Shown here: one piece after another, positions 55,232 through 64,000 of the stretch
Layout: every line of letters starts with the position of its first letter
Numbering within the stretch: the stretch's first letter is position 1
Origin: Lachnospiraceae bacterium Zagget2
GTDB lineage: Bacteria; Bacillota; Clostridia; Lachnospirales; Lachnospiraceae
Reading direction: 5' to 3'
Length of the DNA: 64,000 nt
NCBI GenBank assembly: GCA_001941045.1
Contig: MSHD01000008.1
Location: forward strand, 1-64,000
Translations under genes and position numbers: made by a program
Notes under the pieces: model-generated
The model's input: the letters and a program-made list of their open reading frames with translations, nothing else
Database searches by the model: none
What the model was told of the DNA's origin: nothing

Positions 55232-56161
55232 TCAGCGTTCTTCCTTCCGATAGGGCTTACCGTTTGCCTGCGGTCCCGCCTTCCGGGAACCGACAACGGT
55301 CAGCACAAGAATGGTAGCTACATAGGGAATCATCTGGAAAAACTGATACGGAATCCCTATATTCAGAACCTGAAGGCGAATCTGCAGGGCGTCACAGAAG
55401 CCGAAGAACAGGCAGGCCAACAGCACGCCGCCGCCCGTCCAGCGGCCGAAAATCACAGCAGCCAGAGCGATAAACCCGCGGCCCGAGACAATCCCCTCCG
55501 TATAGGTCGTGGAATAGCAGGTCGTGAGGTAAGCTCCTCCGATCCCGGCAAGCGCGCCGCAGATAACGCAGGAGAGATACTTCGTCCGAATCACCGGTAT
55601 GCCAAGCGTCGCCGCAGCCTTCGGATACTCGCCAACTGCCTTATAATTCAGGCCTGCCTTACTTTTTCCGAAGAAAATGCCCGTGAAAATCACCAGTGCG
55701 ACTGCAAGATAAACCATCGGCGTCTGATTGAACAGCAGCGTGCCCAAAAATGGAATGTCCTTGAGCACCGGAATACCGATCCCCTGCATCAGCGTGATCT
55801 GCATCAGCGAGCTGCCCTCCCCGAAATACACGCGGTAGATAAACGAAGCAAGCGCAGGTGCCAATAGATTGATTGCCATACCGTAAACCGTATGGTTCGC
55901 ACAGAGCGTCACTGTCGCATAGGCATAAATCATGTTGATCAGAATACCGGCCAGCGCGCCGCAGAGAATTCCGAGCCATGTATTTCCGGTGAGATAAGTC
56001 AGCATGAAACCGGCCAGCGCACCCACAGTGGCCAGACCCTCCAGGCCAATATTGACCATGCCTGCCCGCTCTGAGTAAAGCTCTGCCAGTGCGATAAACA
56101 GCAGCGGAACTGCCATGCGGATGGCCGCCAGAATAAGATTGGTGACAAAAGATATACTCAT
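55232..56161 (-). CDS. Nucleoside/purine ABC transporter permease (second subunit), first operon
   Basis: This 309-residue BPD_transp_2 permease has LYSERAGMVNIGLEGLATVGALAGF, NYKAVGEYPKAAATLGIPV and SGRGFIALAAVIFGRWTGGG. Its start overlaps the preceding permease stop by four bases. With the proteins at 56.2 and 57.2 kb it forms the membrane part of a BMP-type importer whose binding-protein gene follows. Confidence 0.92.
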   Translation of the reverse strand: MSISFVTNLILAAIRMAVPLLFIALAELYSERAGMVNIGLEGLATVGALAGFMLTYLTGNTWLGILCGALAGILINMIYAYATVTLCANHTVYGMAINLLAPALASFIYRVYFGEGSSLMQITLMQGIGIPVLKDIPFLGTLLFNQTPMVYLAVALVIFTGIFFGKSKAGLNYKAVGEYPKAAATLGIPVIRTKYLSCVICGALAGIGGAYLTTCYSTTYTEGIVSGRGFIALAAVIFGRWTGGGVLLACLFFGFCDALQIRLQVLNIGIPYQFFQMIPYVATILVLTVVGSRKAGPQANGKPYRKEER

Positions 56162-57240
56162 GCGTTCACTTCCTCCTTTCCCTTTTTGGAGAAAAGACGC
56201 AGACGGAACGCCTCAAATTCCGGAAGCTTTGTCAGCGCCATTCCGGCAACAGAAAACACAATAACCAACGCCTGAATGATATCGGAAACGCTTGTAGGAA
56301 CGCCGGTCGATACCTGCATGGAAGTCGAGCCAACCCGAAGTGCCGCAAAGAAAATCGCCACAATAATCGTCGCAATCGGGTGCAGCTGTCCAATCAACGC
56401 AATCGCCACGCCGTCAAAACCATATCCGGAGCCATAGCCATTGATCAGCCGGTACTGCGTACCAAGAAGATCTGATGCTCCGCCAAGGCCTGCAATCGCG
56501 CCGGAAACAATGAAGCTTATCAATATATAGCGCTTCACCGGAAACCCGTTAAAGCGACTGGCCGTCATATTCAGCCCAACCGCACGCAGCTTAAAGCCGG
56601 AAGATGTCCAGTACAGAAAGTAATAAAGAATCAGCCCTACTGCCAAAGCGATGATCAGTGCCCAGGTGAAACGCATGTCCGAAATGACTCTGCCCAGTTT
56701 CAGAGAATCGTCCACCGAAGGCGTCTGGGGCATATTGGCATCCCTTATCCAGCTTGTATAAATAACACCCATAAACAGTGTTGCCACATAATTCAGCATG
56801 ATGGAGATGATCATCTCATTCAGCCCGCGGGTGATCTTCAGGATACCGGGGAGCATTCCCCAGATGCCGCCTGCAATAGTTCCGGTGACCAGAGCCGCCA
56901 GAATTCCAGGCAGGCCGGTCAGTCCAAGGCAATGCACCACACAGAATCCTGTCGTAGCGCCCATCAGGAACTGTCCCTCGCCGCCAAGATTATAAACACC
57001 GCATTTATATGCGAAGCAGGCACACAGGGATGTAAAAATCAGGGGTACCGCCTTATTCAGCGTCGTCCCGACACTGGCCGATGTGCCAAAGGCTCCCTTG
57101 AACAGCGCGTACATAGCAGTCAGCGGATTTGCACCCAGACCAGCCATGATGATCGCTCCGATCAGAAACGCCAGCAGGATGGAGAGCAGCGGAACCAGAA
57201 ACGTCGTCAGAGATTTTCTAAGTTTTTCCATTCGTCGCAC
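56158..57240 (-). CDS. Nucleoside/purine ABC transporter permease (first subunit), first operon
   Basis: This 360-residue permease has FAYKCGVYNLGGEGQFLMGATTG, the coupling loop KITRGLNEMIISIMLNYVA, KLRAVGLNMTASRFNGFPV and SGYGFDGVAIALIGQLHP, as in YufP-like subunits. It lies four bases after the ATPase stop. Confidence 0.92.
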   Translation of the reverse strand: MRRMEKLRKSLTTFLVPLLSILLAFLIGAIIMAGLGANPLTAMYALFKGAFGTSASVGTTLNKAVPLIFTSLCACFAYKCGVYNLGGEGQFLMGATTGFCVVHCLGLTGLPGILAALVTGTIAGGIWGMLPGILKITRGLNEMIISIMLNYVATLFMGVIYTSWIRDANMPQTPSVDDSLKLGRVISDMRFTWALIIALAVGLILYYFLYWTSSGFKLRAVGLNMTASRFNGFPVKRYILISFIVSGAIAGLGGASDLLGTQYRLINGYGSGYGFDGVAIALIGQLHPIATIIVAIFFAALRVGSTSMQVSTGVPTSVSDIIQALVIVFSVAGMALTKLPEFEAFRLRLFSKKGKEEVNA

Positions 57241-57244
57241 CCCC

Positions 57245-58786
57245 TTATCTTCCGGTCATAGCCAGGCTTATTTCCTCAACAGGAGGATTCTCACCGGAAA
57301 ACTCTCCCATAATCTGCCCTTCAAACATCACCAGTATCCGATCGGACATCTCCAGTATCTCGTCAAAATCCGCACTGATCAGCAGAATGCCGACTCCTCT
57401 GTCACGCGCGGCAATCATCTGATCGTGCACAAATCTCGTGGCTCCGATATCAAGTCCACGCGTGGGATGCGCCGCCACCAGCAGTTCCGGTTCCGACTCC
57501 AGCTCCCTGGCCAGAATGACTTTCTGCTGATTTCCTCCTGAAAGGCTTCGAACATCCTGCTCCACCGAAGTGCAGCGGATATCATATTTTTCCGTCAGGT
57601 TTTCAGCGTAGGAGCGTATCTCTTTTTTCTTCAGAAACATCCCCTTCCCACGGCTGAACTGCGCCGAATCTGTCAGCTTCAGTATCAGATTGTCGGAGAT
57701 CGGCATATCGCCGATCAATCCCTGGAGGTTGCGATCTTCCGGGACATGAGAGACGTTCCTCCCGATAAAGGCGGAAGGATCGCTGACAGAGATCTTCTCT
57801 CCCTTGATCTCCAACGCTCCCTGCTCCGGGCTGATCACTCCTGTGACCACCTGAGCCAGCTGTGTCTGTCCATTTCCGTCCACCCCGGCGATTCCAACGA
57901 TTTCGCCAGCCTTTACCTCGATCGAAACGCCCGCGAGACCATTATGTTTGGAATGTTCGTGATATTTTACTTCATTCAGTTTCAGTACGGTCTGTCCGTC
58001 TGATTTCGTTTTCTTCTCATACTGAGAACCGGCGAGTTCATGACCGATCATCAGATTAGCCAGCTTCTGAGCATCCGTCTCGTTGCGCTTTACCGTTGTG
58101 ACGACTTCCCCGGCCCGCAGGACCGTGATGCGGTCAGAAATTCGCAGTACCTCGCGCATCTTATGACTGATGGAAATAATGCTCTTTCCCTCTTCTGTCA
58201 ACTTCTGTATGATGGCAAAAAGGCCCTCCACTTCAATATCGGTCAGCGCCGCAGACGGCTCGTCCAGAATCAGCAGCTCCGCGCCATGATACAGCGCTTT
58301 CAGGATTTCCACACGCTGCTGTGCGCCAACCGATATTTCTGTAATCAGCTTGTCCAGCTCCACATCCAGCCCATAACGCCCGGCAAGAGCCTCGATCTCC
58401 GCACGTCTTGCGTCCCGGTCGATAAAAATTCCACCGGAATTTTTATCTCCCAGAATAATGTTTTCGAAGACGGTCATCGCCTCCACCAGCATAAAGTGCT
58501 GATGCACCATACCAATGCCAAGCCGAACTGCCTGACCGGGAGATTCAATACGCTCTTCTTTCCCTTTAAAAAAAATCTTTCCTTCTGTGGGCTGATACAG
58601 CCCAATCAGGATATTCATCAGGGTAGATTTCCCTGCGCCGTTCTCCCCCAGCAGCGTAAGAACCTCCCCGCGGTTTACCGTAAGACAAATATCCCGGTTC
58701 GCGTAAAAGCCCGCAAACTGCTTGCTGATGTGTTCCATTCGCAGCAATTCTTCCAAGGTCTGCATCCTCCTTCTTCCGCTCTTCAC
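57245..58786 (-). CDS. Nucleoside/purine ABC transporter ATPase (two NBDs), first operon
   Basis: This 513-residue tandem ATPase has GENGAGKSTLM (first Walker A), ISVGAQQRVEILKAL (signature) and LILDEPSAALTDIE (Walker B) in the first domain, and GVDGNGQTQLAQ, LSGGNQQKVILAREL and the weak LLVAAHPTRGLD in the second, so the second site is degenerate. The GTG start at 58786 overlaps the deaminase stop (GTGA), implying coupling. An ATG at 58765 has its AGGAGG directly abutting and seems too close; 58738 is another possible start. Confidence 0.9.
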   Translation of the reverse strand: MKSGRRRMQTLEELLRMEHISKQFAGFYANRDICLTVNRGEVLTLLGENGAGKSTLMNILIGLYQPTEGKIFFKGKEERIESPGQAVRLGIGMVHQHFMLVEAMTVFENIILGDKNSGGIFIDRDARRAEIEALAGRYGLDVELDKLITEISVGAQQRVEILKALYHGAELLILDEPSAALTDIEVEGLFAIIQKLTEEGKSIISISHKMREVLRISDRITVLRAGEVVTTVKRNETDAQKLANLMIGHELAGSQYEKKTKSDGQTVLKLNEVKYHEHSKHNGLAGVSIEVKAGEIVGIAGVDGNGQTQLAQVVTGVISPEQGALEIKGEKISVSDPSAFIGRNVSHVPEDRNLQGLIGDMPISDNLILKLTDSAQFSRGKGMFLKKKEIRSYAENLTEKYDIRCTSVEQDVRSLSGGNQQKVILARELESEPELLVAAHPTRGLDIGATRFVHDQMIAARDRGVGILLISADFDEILEMSDRILVMFEGQIMGEFSGENPPVEEISLAMTGR

Positions 58787-59256
58787 GTCCAGAATTTCCT
58801 GTGCAGGGCTACGATCTCTTCTTCCGTTTCCTCCACCGGGCCGATCAACTCAATATCCTTCTGCCCCGCCGCGATCACTTTGTCTGCTCCCATGCTGAAT
58901 GTGGGATTTCTGTCGTCCGCACCGGTCATTTCCAACAGCTTTCTCTCCGATATCCCATAGACGATCTTCCCAATATTGGCCCAGTAAATAGCCCCGGTAC
59001 ACATTGGACAGGGCTCACAGGTCGTATACAGGGTACAGTTCCAGAGCACATCCGGCTCATAGGCCGCACTGGCTCTGGACGCAAGCATCCGCTCCGCATG
59101 GGCGGTTCTGTCATGCAAATCCTTCTCAGCATTTCCCTGCTCCATCAGAATCTGTCCGTCCGCATCGACCAGAATTGCTCCAAAAGGCGTATTTCCGCAT
59201 GCGCAGGCGCGTTCTGCTACTTCATTTGCTTTTCGCAGATATTTTACATAGTTCAT
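58783..59256 (-). CDS. Cytidine-deaminase-fold guanine deaminase candidate
   Basis: This 157-residue zinc deaminase has TAHAERMLA (zinc His and catalytic Glu) and TTCEPCPMCTGAIYWAN (two zinc Cys). Length and the GAIYWA segment match the B. subtilis-type guanine deaminase rather than TadA. It would turn guanine into xanthine in the cytosol. It is translationally coupled to the following ATPase and lies downstream of xanthine dehydrogenase subunit genes. The amidohydrolase at the window end is a second, non-homologous guanine-deaminase candidate. Confidence 0.85.
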   Translation of the reverse strand: MNYVKYLRKANEVAERACACGNTPFGAILVDADGQILMEQGNAEKDLHDRTAHAERMLASRASAAYEPDVLWNCTLYTTCEPCPMCTGAIYWANIGKIVYGISERKLLEMTGADDRNPTFSMGADKVIAAGQKDIELIGPVEETEEEIVALHRKFWT

Positions 59257-59293
59257 CGGTCTTTTCCCCCTGACTTTCCGTTTACAAAATCAT

Positions 59294-59329
59294 AAAAAGG
59301 GCGCTCTGTCTTTCCTACAAAGCTCCCTT
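59294..59329 (-). terminator. Terminator between xdhC and the deaminase gene
   Basis: AAGGG.GCTTTGT pairs with ACAGAGC.CCCTT (one mismatch and one G-U) around a seven-base loop, followed by a T-run on the minus strand. It would reduce transcription of the transporter genes from the xdh promoter. Confidence 0.65.
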
Positions 59330-59348
59330 GCTCATGCATTTTATTTTA

Positions 59349-59849
59349 TTACACTTCGTGATTCATTGCAAGTCTCTTTTTCATCGTCTTTTCCACCGCG
59401 TTCAGAATATTTTCATAACCGGTGCAGCGGCACAGATGTCCGCTCAGAAGCTTGCGCAGTTCGTCGCGGCTGTACTCTTTCCCGCTCTCAAGGATCTCGA
59501 CCGCACTCATGATAAAGCCCGGCGTGCAGAAGCCACACTGGACAGCCGTCTCGTCGATGAATGCCTGCTGGATATCGGAAAGCTCTCCGCTCGGTCCCAT
59601 CAGACTCTCAAGCGTGCGGATATTCTTTCCTTCCGCCCAGACTGCCAGATAGATGCATGAATTGTAGCACTCGCCGTCGATGATCACATTGCAGGCGCCG
59701 CACTCTCCTACCTCACAGCCCTTCTTGACGCTCGTCAGCTGGTAGTCGTTCCGCAGCATGTCGGTCAGCGAGGCGCGGACATCGACCATCGTCTGACGCC
59801 TCACGCCGTTGATTGTACAGGTCACCAGTTTATACTGCTTATCAGCCAT
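59349..59849 (-). CDS. xdhC: Xanthine dehydrogenase iron-sulfur subunit
   Basis: This 166-residue protein carries two 2Fe-2S clusters: the plant-ferredoxin type in CEVGECGACNVIIDGECYNSC (about 45-65) and the C-terminal type in CGFCTPG and LCRCTGYENI. It passes electrons from the molybdenum site to FAD. The ATG at 59849 is eight bases after GGAGG and overlaps the FAD-subunit stop by eight bases. The gene symbol follows E. coli usage. Confidence 0.94.
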   Translation of the reverse strand: MADKQYKLVTCTINGVRRQTMVDVRASLTDMLRNDYQLTSVKKGCEVGECGACNVIIDGECYNSCIYLAVWAEGKNIRTLESLMGPSGELSDIQQAFIDETAVQCGFCTPGFIMSAVEILESGKEYSRDELRKLLSGHLCRCTGYENILNAVEKTMKKRLAMNHEV

Positions 59850-60729
59850 GGATCTCACCTCCCGCCAGACGGATGGATTCGCGGAGCGCGCGCCCCGCCA
59901 GTACCTGGGAAATATGTTCGCGGAAGGCCTTACTCGCCCTCCAGCTGTCTCTGGGATTAATATCCTCCAGCACCGATTTTGAGAAAATATCGATCGTCTC
60001 CTCCGTCAGCGCCTTCCCGCGGGCGTACTCCTCCGCATGCGGCGCGCGCATCGGAACAGGTCCCGCGACGCCGTAGGCAATCCGGGCATCCTCAATGCGC
60101 TCCTTATTCTCCGTGAGCTTCACATTCACGGAACAACCAAGCGTTGCGATGTCCATCGCATTGCGCATCGCATATTTAATATAGTGCCCATGATATCCCT
60201 CATAGGCCGCCTTCGGGATCAGAATCGCCGTCTCGATCTCTGCGGGCTTTAAATCTACCTTTCCGGCCCGGATGTAGAAATCTTTGATCGGCGTGCGGCG
60301 CACCCCCTCCGGTCCGGTGAGTTCGACGATCGCATCCCAGGCATGCAGCGTCGACGCAGAGTCCGCGCTCGTCACGCCGTTGCAGGTGTTTCCTCCGATC
60401 GTCCCGATATTGCGGATCTGCGGCCCTCCGACCATATCAACCGCTTCGCCGAGCACATTGATGTACTTCTGAATAATCGGATCCTTTGTAATATGCGAGA
60501 AACTTGTGAGCGAGCCGATCCGGATCGTACCGTCATCCTCCATCGTGATACCCCGCAGAGCATCAATCATGTAAATGCTGACAAGCTCCGCTCCGGCGCG
60601 CTTTCCTTCCCGCATCTGCACGAGCACATCGCTGCCTCCGGCGATGATCTGCGCCTCCGGGTGTTCCTGCAGAAGCTGTATCGCTTCGGAGACGCTTTCC
60701 GCCTCATAAAGTGCTTTCATATCATACAT
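59842..60729 (-). CDS. xdhB: Xanthine dehydrogenase FAD-binding subunit
   Basis: This 295-residue protein of the CO-dehydrogenase flavoprotein family has IIAGGSDVLVQMREGK (FAD pyrophosphate loop, about residue 28) and the second FAD motif GGPQIRNIGTIGGNTCNGVTSADS (about 100-125). It hands electrons to NAD. The start at 60729 follows AAAGGAG. It lies 18 bases after xdhA. Confidence 0.93.
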   Translation of the reverse strand: MYDMKALYEAESVSEAIQLLQEHPEAQIIAGGSDVLVQMREGKRAGAELVSIYMIDALRGITMEDDGTIRIGSLTSFSHITKDPIIQKYINVLGEAVDMVGGPQIRNIGTIGGNTCNGVTSADSASTLHAWDAIVELTGPEGVRRTPIKDFYIRAGKVDLKPAEIETAILIPKAAYEGYHGHYIKYAMRNAMDIATLGCSVNVKLTENKERIEDARIAYGVAGPVPMRAPHAEEYARGKALTEETIDIFSKSVLEDINPRDSWRASKAFREHISQVLAGRALRESIRLAGGEIHG

Positions 60730-60747
60730 CGCGTCACATCTCCTTTC

Positions 60748-63042
60748 CTATACCAGGCCTTCCTCATGGAATCGCCGGAACAGATTGTGCGGGTTCAGCG
60801 GCAGCTCATTCACCGCCACACCGGTCGCCTGCAGGATCGCGTTGCGAATCGCGGGAGCGACCGAACAGACCGGCGGCTCGCCGAGCGCCTTCGTTCCGTA
60901 CACGCTGGTCGGCTCATAGTTCTCCACGAACTCCGCCTCGAGATGCGGATGATCCATGAAGGTCGACAGCTTGTAGTCCAGCAGATTATTGTTGAGCGGC
61001 CTGCCGGTCTTCTCATCGAAGAGGAGCTGCTCCGAGAGACCGTAGCCTATGCCCATGCTCATGCCGCCGTGCACCTGCGCCTCGGCGAGCGCCGGGTTGA
61101 TCAGCCGCCCACAGTCATGGACATTGATCACATTCAGCAGCGTCGCGCGGCAGGCCGGAATATCGACTTCCACCTCCGCGATCGTGCAGCCGAAGGAGTA
61201 GGCGTTGCTCTTGATCTGATAGGTGCTCTCCGCCGTCAGGTGTTCGCTGTGCGAGAGGCTGTAGAGCGCCTCCATCGCCAGTTCTTCAAGCGACATCTGT
61301 ACCTGCAGATCGGTCTTCCGCACAATCATGCCGTCCACAATATCAAGGATGGCGGTCGGCATGCGCGTCAGCTCGTGCGCATAGTCGAGAATTCTTTCCT
61401 TTAATAATAATGCCGTCTGGTGGATCGAAAAGCCCGCCACATAGGTCTGCCGGGACGCGTAGGCGCCGGTGCCAAAGGGCGTGACATCCGTATCCTGACA
61501 GGAGATCACATGTACATTTTCCAGCGGAATACCGAGGGTATCAGCCGTCATCTGCGTGAAGGTCGTATCCGCCCCCTGCCCGATCTCCGTCTCTCCGACC
61601 TGTACCTGCACGGAGCCGTCCTGATTGAGCACCATCCGGCAGGATGAGGATTCGAGCGAGATCGGCCAGACCGCCGTATTATACCAGAAAGCCGCGAGTC
61701 CGATGCCCCTGCGGATCGGTCCTTCCTGTTGCGCATACTCTTTATATTTCCGGTCATAGTCCATGTAGACGCGCGCTTTGTCGATACACTGATTGTAGGA
61801 ATCCGTATACAGGACATTCTTTGAGAAGGCGTCAGTGAAACCGACCGGCATCAGATTCTTCTGCCGGAATTCCAGTGGACTCATGCCAATCGCTTTCGCC
61901 ACATCGTCCGTGTGGCTCTCGAAGAGGAACATCGCCTGCGGAATCCCATAGCCGCGCATGGCTCCCGCTGCGGGCCGGTTCGTGAATACCGTGTAAGAAT
62001 CCGCGTCCACATTCGGGCAGGGATACATCTGTGGAAACGCGCCCATGCCCTTCGCCGCGATACTGTGACCGTGGGAGGCATAGGCCCCCTGATTGGAGAA
62101 GAGCTCCAGCTTGCGCGCCGCGTAAGTACCGTCCGGGCGTACCCAGGAGATGATGTGTCCGCGGATTGCATGACGCACACGATTACAGACGAAGGTCTCC
62201 TCGCGCGTGCAGTCGAGCTTCACACGTCTGCCGCCGACCAGCGTGCAGAGCCAGGCGCAGAGCGGCTCATAGAGCACATCCTGTTTATTTCCGAAACCGC
62301 CGCCGATGTACGGCTTAATCACGCGTACCTTTCCCCAGGGAATGCCGAGCGCCTGCCCGACCACGCGCCTCACAATGTGCGGAATCTGCGTGGAGGCCGT
62401 GACAACAATCCGGCCTTTGTCCATCTCCGCATAGCAGATAAAATTCTCAATATGACAGTGCTGAACGGTCGGCGTATCGTACCAGCCCTCAACTTTGATA
62501 AGTCCGGGCTCTTTACACGCCTCCTCATAATTGCCGTTCCGGATACTTGTATGTTTTAAAATATTGTTCGGGAAAGCTTCATGCAGCTGCGGTGCGCCGT
62601 CCTCCATCGCCTTCTGCACATCGAGTACAAAGGGATACTCCTCGTACTCCACATGGATCGCACGGAGCGCCTGCGCCGCCGCGACCTCATCCTCTGCGAC
62701 GACCGCTGCCACGTCGTCCCCGTAGAGACGCACATGCTCATTCAGCATCAGCCGGTCGGCCACGTCCTGATGCGCCGGGTCGGTTGACCAGGGATGTCCC
62801 GCTGTCGGAAAATAATTCTTTGGCGCATCGAAGCAGGTCACAATTTTGACGACGCCCGGTATCTTCTCTGCCTCTGAGCAATCGATCGACAGGACTCTCC
62901 CATGCGCGATCGTCGAGTGCAATACCCGGGCCACCAGCGATTTTCCGCACAGATCGTCAGTATACTTTGTAATCCCGCACACCTTGTCATGGGCGTCCAC
63001 TCTTTTTACGCTTTTACCGAGTACGCTTCCCTTTTCTTCCAT
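60748..63042 (-). CDS. xdhA: Xanthine dehydrogenase molybdenum-binding subunit
   Basis: This 764-residue molybdopterin subunit of the xanthine oxidase family hydroxylates hypoxanthine, xanthine or related purines. It has GKSVKRVDAHDKVCGITKYTDD at the N-terminus, PYIGGGFGNKQ (MoCo loop), RPAAGAMRGYG (substrate Arg region), VGETEIGQGADT and the catalytic Glu in KALGEPPVC near the end. In clostridia such enzymes can carry a labile selenium ligand; that cannot be read from sequence. The start at 63042 follows GAGGTG. It is eight bases after the guanine deaminase. Confidence 0.93.
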   Translation of the reverse strand: MEEKGSVLGKSVKRVDAHDKVCGITKYTDDLCGKSLVARVLHSTIAHGRVLSIDCSEAEKIPGVVKIVTCFDAPKNYFPTAGHPWSTDPAHQDVADRLMLNEHVRLYGDDVAAVVAEDEVAAAQALRAIHVEYEEYPFVLDVQKAMEDGAPQLHEAFPNNILKHTSIRNGNYEEACKEPGLIKVEGWYDTPTVQHCHIENFICYAEMDKGRIVVTASTQIPHIVRRVVGQALGIPWGKVRVIKPYIGGGFGNKQDVLYEPLCAWLCTLVGGRRVKLDCTREETFVCNRVRHAIRGHIISWVRPDGTYAARKLELFSNQGAYASHGHSIAAKGMGAFPQMYPCPNVDADSYTVFTNRPAAGAMRGYGIPQAMFLFESHTDDVAKAIGMSPLEFRQKNLMPVGFTDAFSKNVLYTDSYNQCIDKARVYMDYDRKYKEYAQQEGPIRRGIGLAAFWYNTAVWPISLESSSCRMVLNQDGSVQVQVGETEIGQGADTTFTQMTADTLGIPLENVHVISCQDTDVTPFGTGAYASRQTYVAGFSIHQTALLLKERILDYAHELTRMPTAILDIVDGMIVRKTDLQVQMSLEELAMEALYSLSHSEHLTAESTYQIKSNAYSFGCTIAEVEVDIPACRATLLNVINVHDCGRLINPALAEAQVHGGMSMGIGYGLSEQLLFDEKTGRPLNNNLLDYKLSTFMDHPHLEAEFVENYEPTSVYGTKALGEPPVCSVAPAIRNAILQATGVAVNELPLNPHNLFRRFHEEGLV

Positions 63043-63050
63043 AAGCCACC

Positions 63051-64000
63051 TCACTTTTGCAGCTCTTTGCCTGCCACATATTTTGCCTTGACATCCTGTT
63101 CCTGGTGCAGATAAATGAACCGTTCCAGACGGTCCGGAATCCTATATTCACGCGGGTCCGCAATCCGGCTGTCGTCAAGCACAACCGCGTCAAACTCATA
63201 GCCGGGCTCAAAGCTGCCGACTTTTCCGAAAAATGCGCCTCCGCCCTTTGTTCCCAGATAGAAGGCCTCCGCCGCGCTTAAGGGCCGCAGGCTTTCATCC
63301 ACGAGACGCCAGCGAAGCTTTGATGCCTGGATCGCATGCATCATCGCCGTGAAAATACTTAAGTCCGCTCCGCCCGACACGTCGCTCCCAAGGCCGACCC
63401 TCAGCCCCTCCTCGAGGAATCGCCGCACCGGCGCGATGCCGGAACAGACATTCATATTGGACTCCGGACAATGGGCGATGAAGACGCCATTTTCCTTCAT
63501 ACGCCGGATCTCCCGCTCATCGGAGTAAACGCAGTGCGCCATAACGGTGGGACAATCCACGCCGAACAGGCCAAAGCGGTCATAGGCGTCGCCATAGAAC
63601 TCTGCCTGGGGACAGAGCTCCTTCACCCACTCGATCTCGCTTAAGTTCTCGGAGAGATGCGACTGCAGTGGTAATTCATAGCGCATCTGAATCATTTTCA
63701 GATTTTCCATCAGCGCGTCCGTACAGCTCGGCGTAAAGCGGGGCGTCAGAATCGGCTTCGTATTGCGATAACGCTTCCGGCAGTCCTTCACCCATTCCAC
63801 GGTCTCCTGAGCGGAAACCTCCGCACTCTCCTCGCACAGGTAGTCCGGTGCATTCCGATCCATATTCACCTTGCCGACCATCGTGTGGAGACCGGAACGC
63901 TCCAGAAGATCCATCAGAATCTCCGTCGCCGGGACATGCACCGTGGCGAAAATGCAGGCGCGTGTCGTCGCGCTCCTTCGCAGATCATCGACAAAAACCG
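63051..64000 (-). CDS. guaD: Guanine deaminase (amidohydrolase superfamily), 5' end beyond window
   Basis: About 316 residues of the C-terminal part are visible; the frame stays open to base 64000. It has RACIFATVHVPATEILMDLL, VGKVNMDRNAPDYLCEES, ITPRFTPSCTDAL-type ILTPRFTPSC, LQSHLSENLSEIEWVKEL (metal His), GVFIAHCPESNMNVCSG and VGLGSDVSGGADLSIF (metal Asp), the pattern of guanine deaminase. It makes xanthine, the substrate of the dehydrogenase genes that follow within eight bases. Confidence 0.9.
   Translation of the reverse strand, partial: VFVDDLRRSATTRACIFATVHVPATEILMDLLERSGLHTMVGKVNMDRNAPDYLCEESAEVSAQETVEWVKDCRKRYRNTKPILTPRFTPSCTDALMENLKMIQMRYELPLQSHLSENLSEIEWVKELCPQAEFYGDAYDRFGLFGVDCPTVMAHCVYSDEREIRRMKENGVFIAHCPESNMNVCSGIAPVRRFLEEGLRVGLGSDVSGGADLSIFTAMMHAIQASKLRWRLVDESLRPLSAAEAFYLGTKGGGAFFGKVGSFEPGYEFDAVVLDDSRIADPREYRIPDRLERFIYLHQEQDVKAKYVAGKELQK

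Overview
The window looks like chromosomal DNA from an anaerobic, spore-forming member of the Clostridia, most like Lachnospiraceae. This is inferred from an alpha/beta-type small acid-soluble spore protein with a sigma-G-like promoter, a MetF-MetV pair, the dcw and glycolytic gene orders, BMP-type nucleoside ABC transporters and a moderately high GC content. About 50 genes are present. All but two (the spore protein and a DUF3810 metalloprotease) lie on the minus strand. I see no tRNA, rRNA, CRISPR array, insertion sequence or prophage.

Layout, by coordinate. 1-1.9 kb: a phosphatase, a Fur-family regulator and an ArsP_2-type metal exporter, behind a promoter with tandem Fur-like operators. 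The exporter has one in-frame TGA exactly where a conserved Cys is expected, so it may be a selenoprotein. 2-3.9 kb: the spore protein and metV-metF. 4-11.3 kb: a MarR-controlled set (APC permease, MalY/PatB lyase, RidA, old-yellow enzyme, MATE pump, M19 dipeptidase) that reads like a route for Cys-S-conjugates. 11.4-17.4 kb: a dcw-type block (mraZ, rsmH, ftsL, two PBPs). 17.5-25.7 kb: lgt, ychF, rseP-dxr-cdsA-uppS-frr-pyrH, dtd and maf. 25.8-35.3 kb: the DUF3810 protease and a glycolytic block (gap, pgk, tpiA, aldo/keto reductase, gpmI, a membrane-anchored sigma-like SH3 protein, and an enolase paralogue whose active site is largely destroyed). 35.5-36.9 kb: a xanthine/uracil permease broken by an in-frame TGA. 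37-47.4 kb: an amino-acid block (M20 amidohydrolase, sdaA, DUF1015, serA, serC, a fold-type-II PLP enzyme, a degenerate sigma-54-type regulator, thrC). 47.5-64 kb: a purine salvage/catabolism region with two complete BMP-type ABC transporters, an 8-oxoguanine deaminase, two unrelated guanine-deaminase candidates and a three-subunit xanthine dehydrogenase.

How the genes work together. The right-hand region would import purine nucleosides or bases, deaminate guanine and 8-oxoguanine, and oxidise xanthine or hypoxanthine. The serine block contains both synthesis (SerA, SerC) and degradation (SdaA) genes. Many genes are separated by strong hairpins, some overlapping the ribosome-binding site of the next gene, so internal attenuation seems common here.

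The observations I find most interesting are the candidate selenocysteine metal exporter, the enolase-like protein without an active site but in the usual eno position, the putative Cys-conjugate operon, the nine-codon leader ORF overlapping a terminator before a purine ABC operon, and the sigma-like/SH3 fusion.
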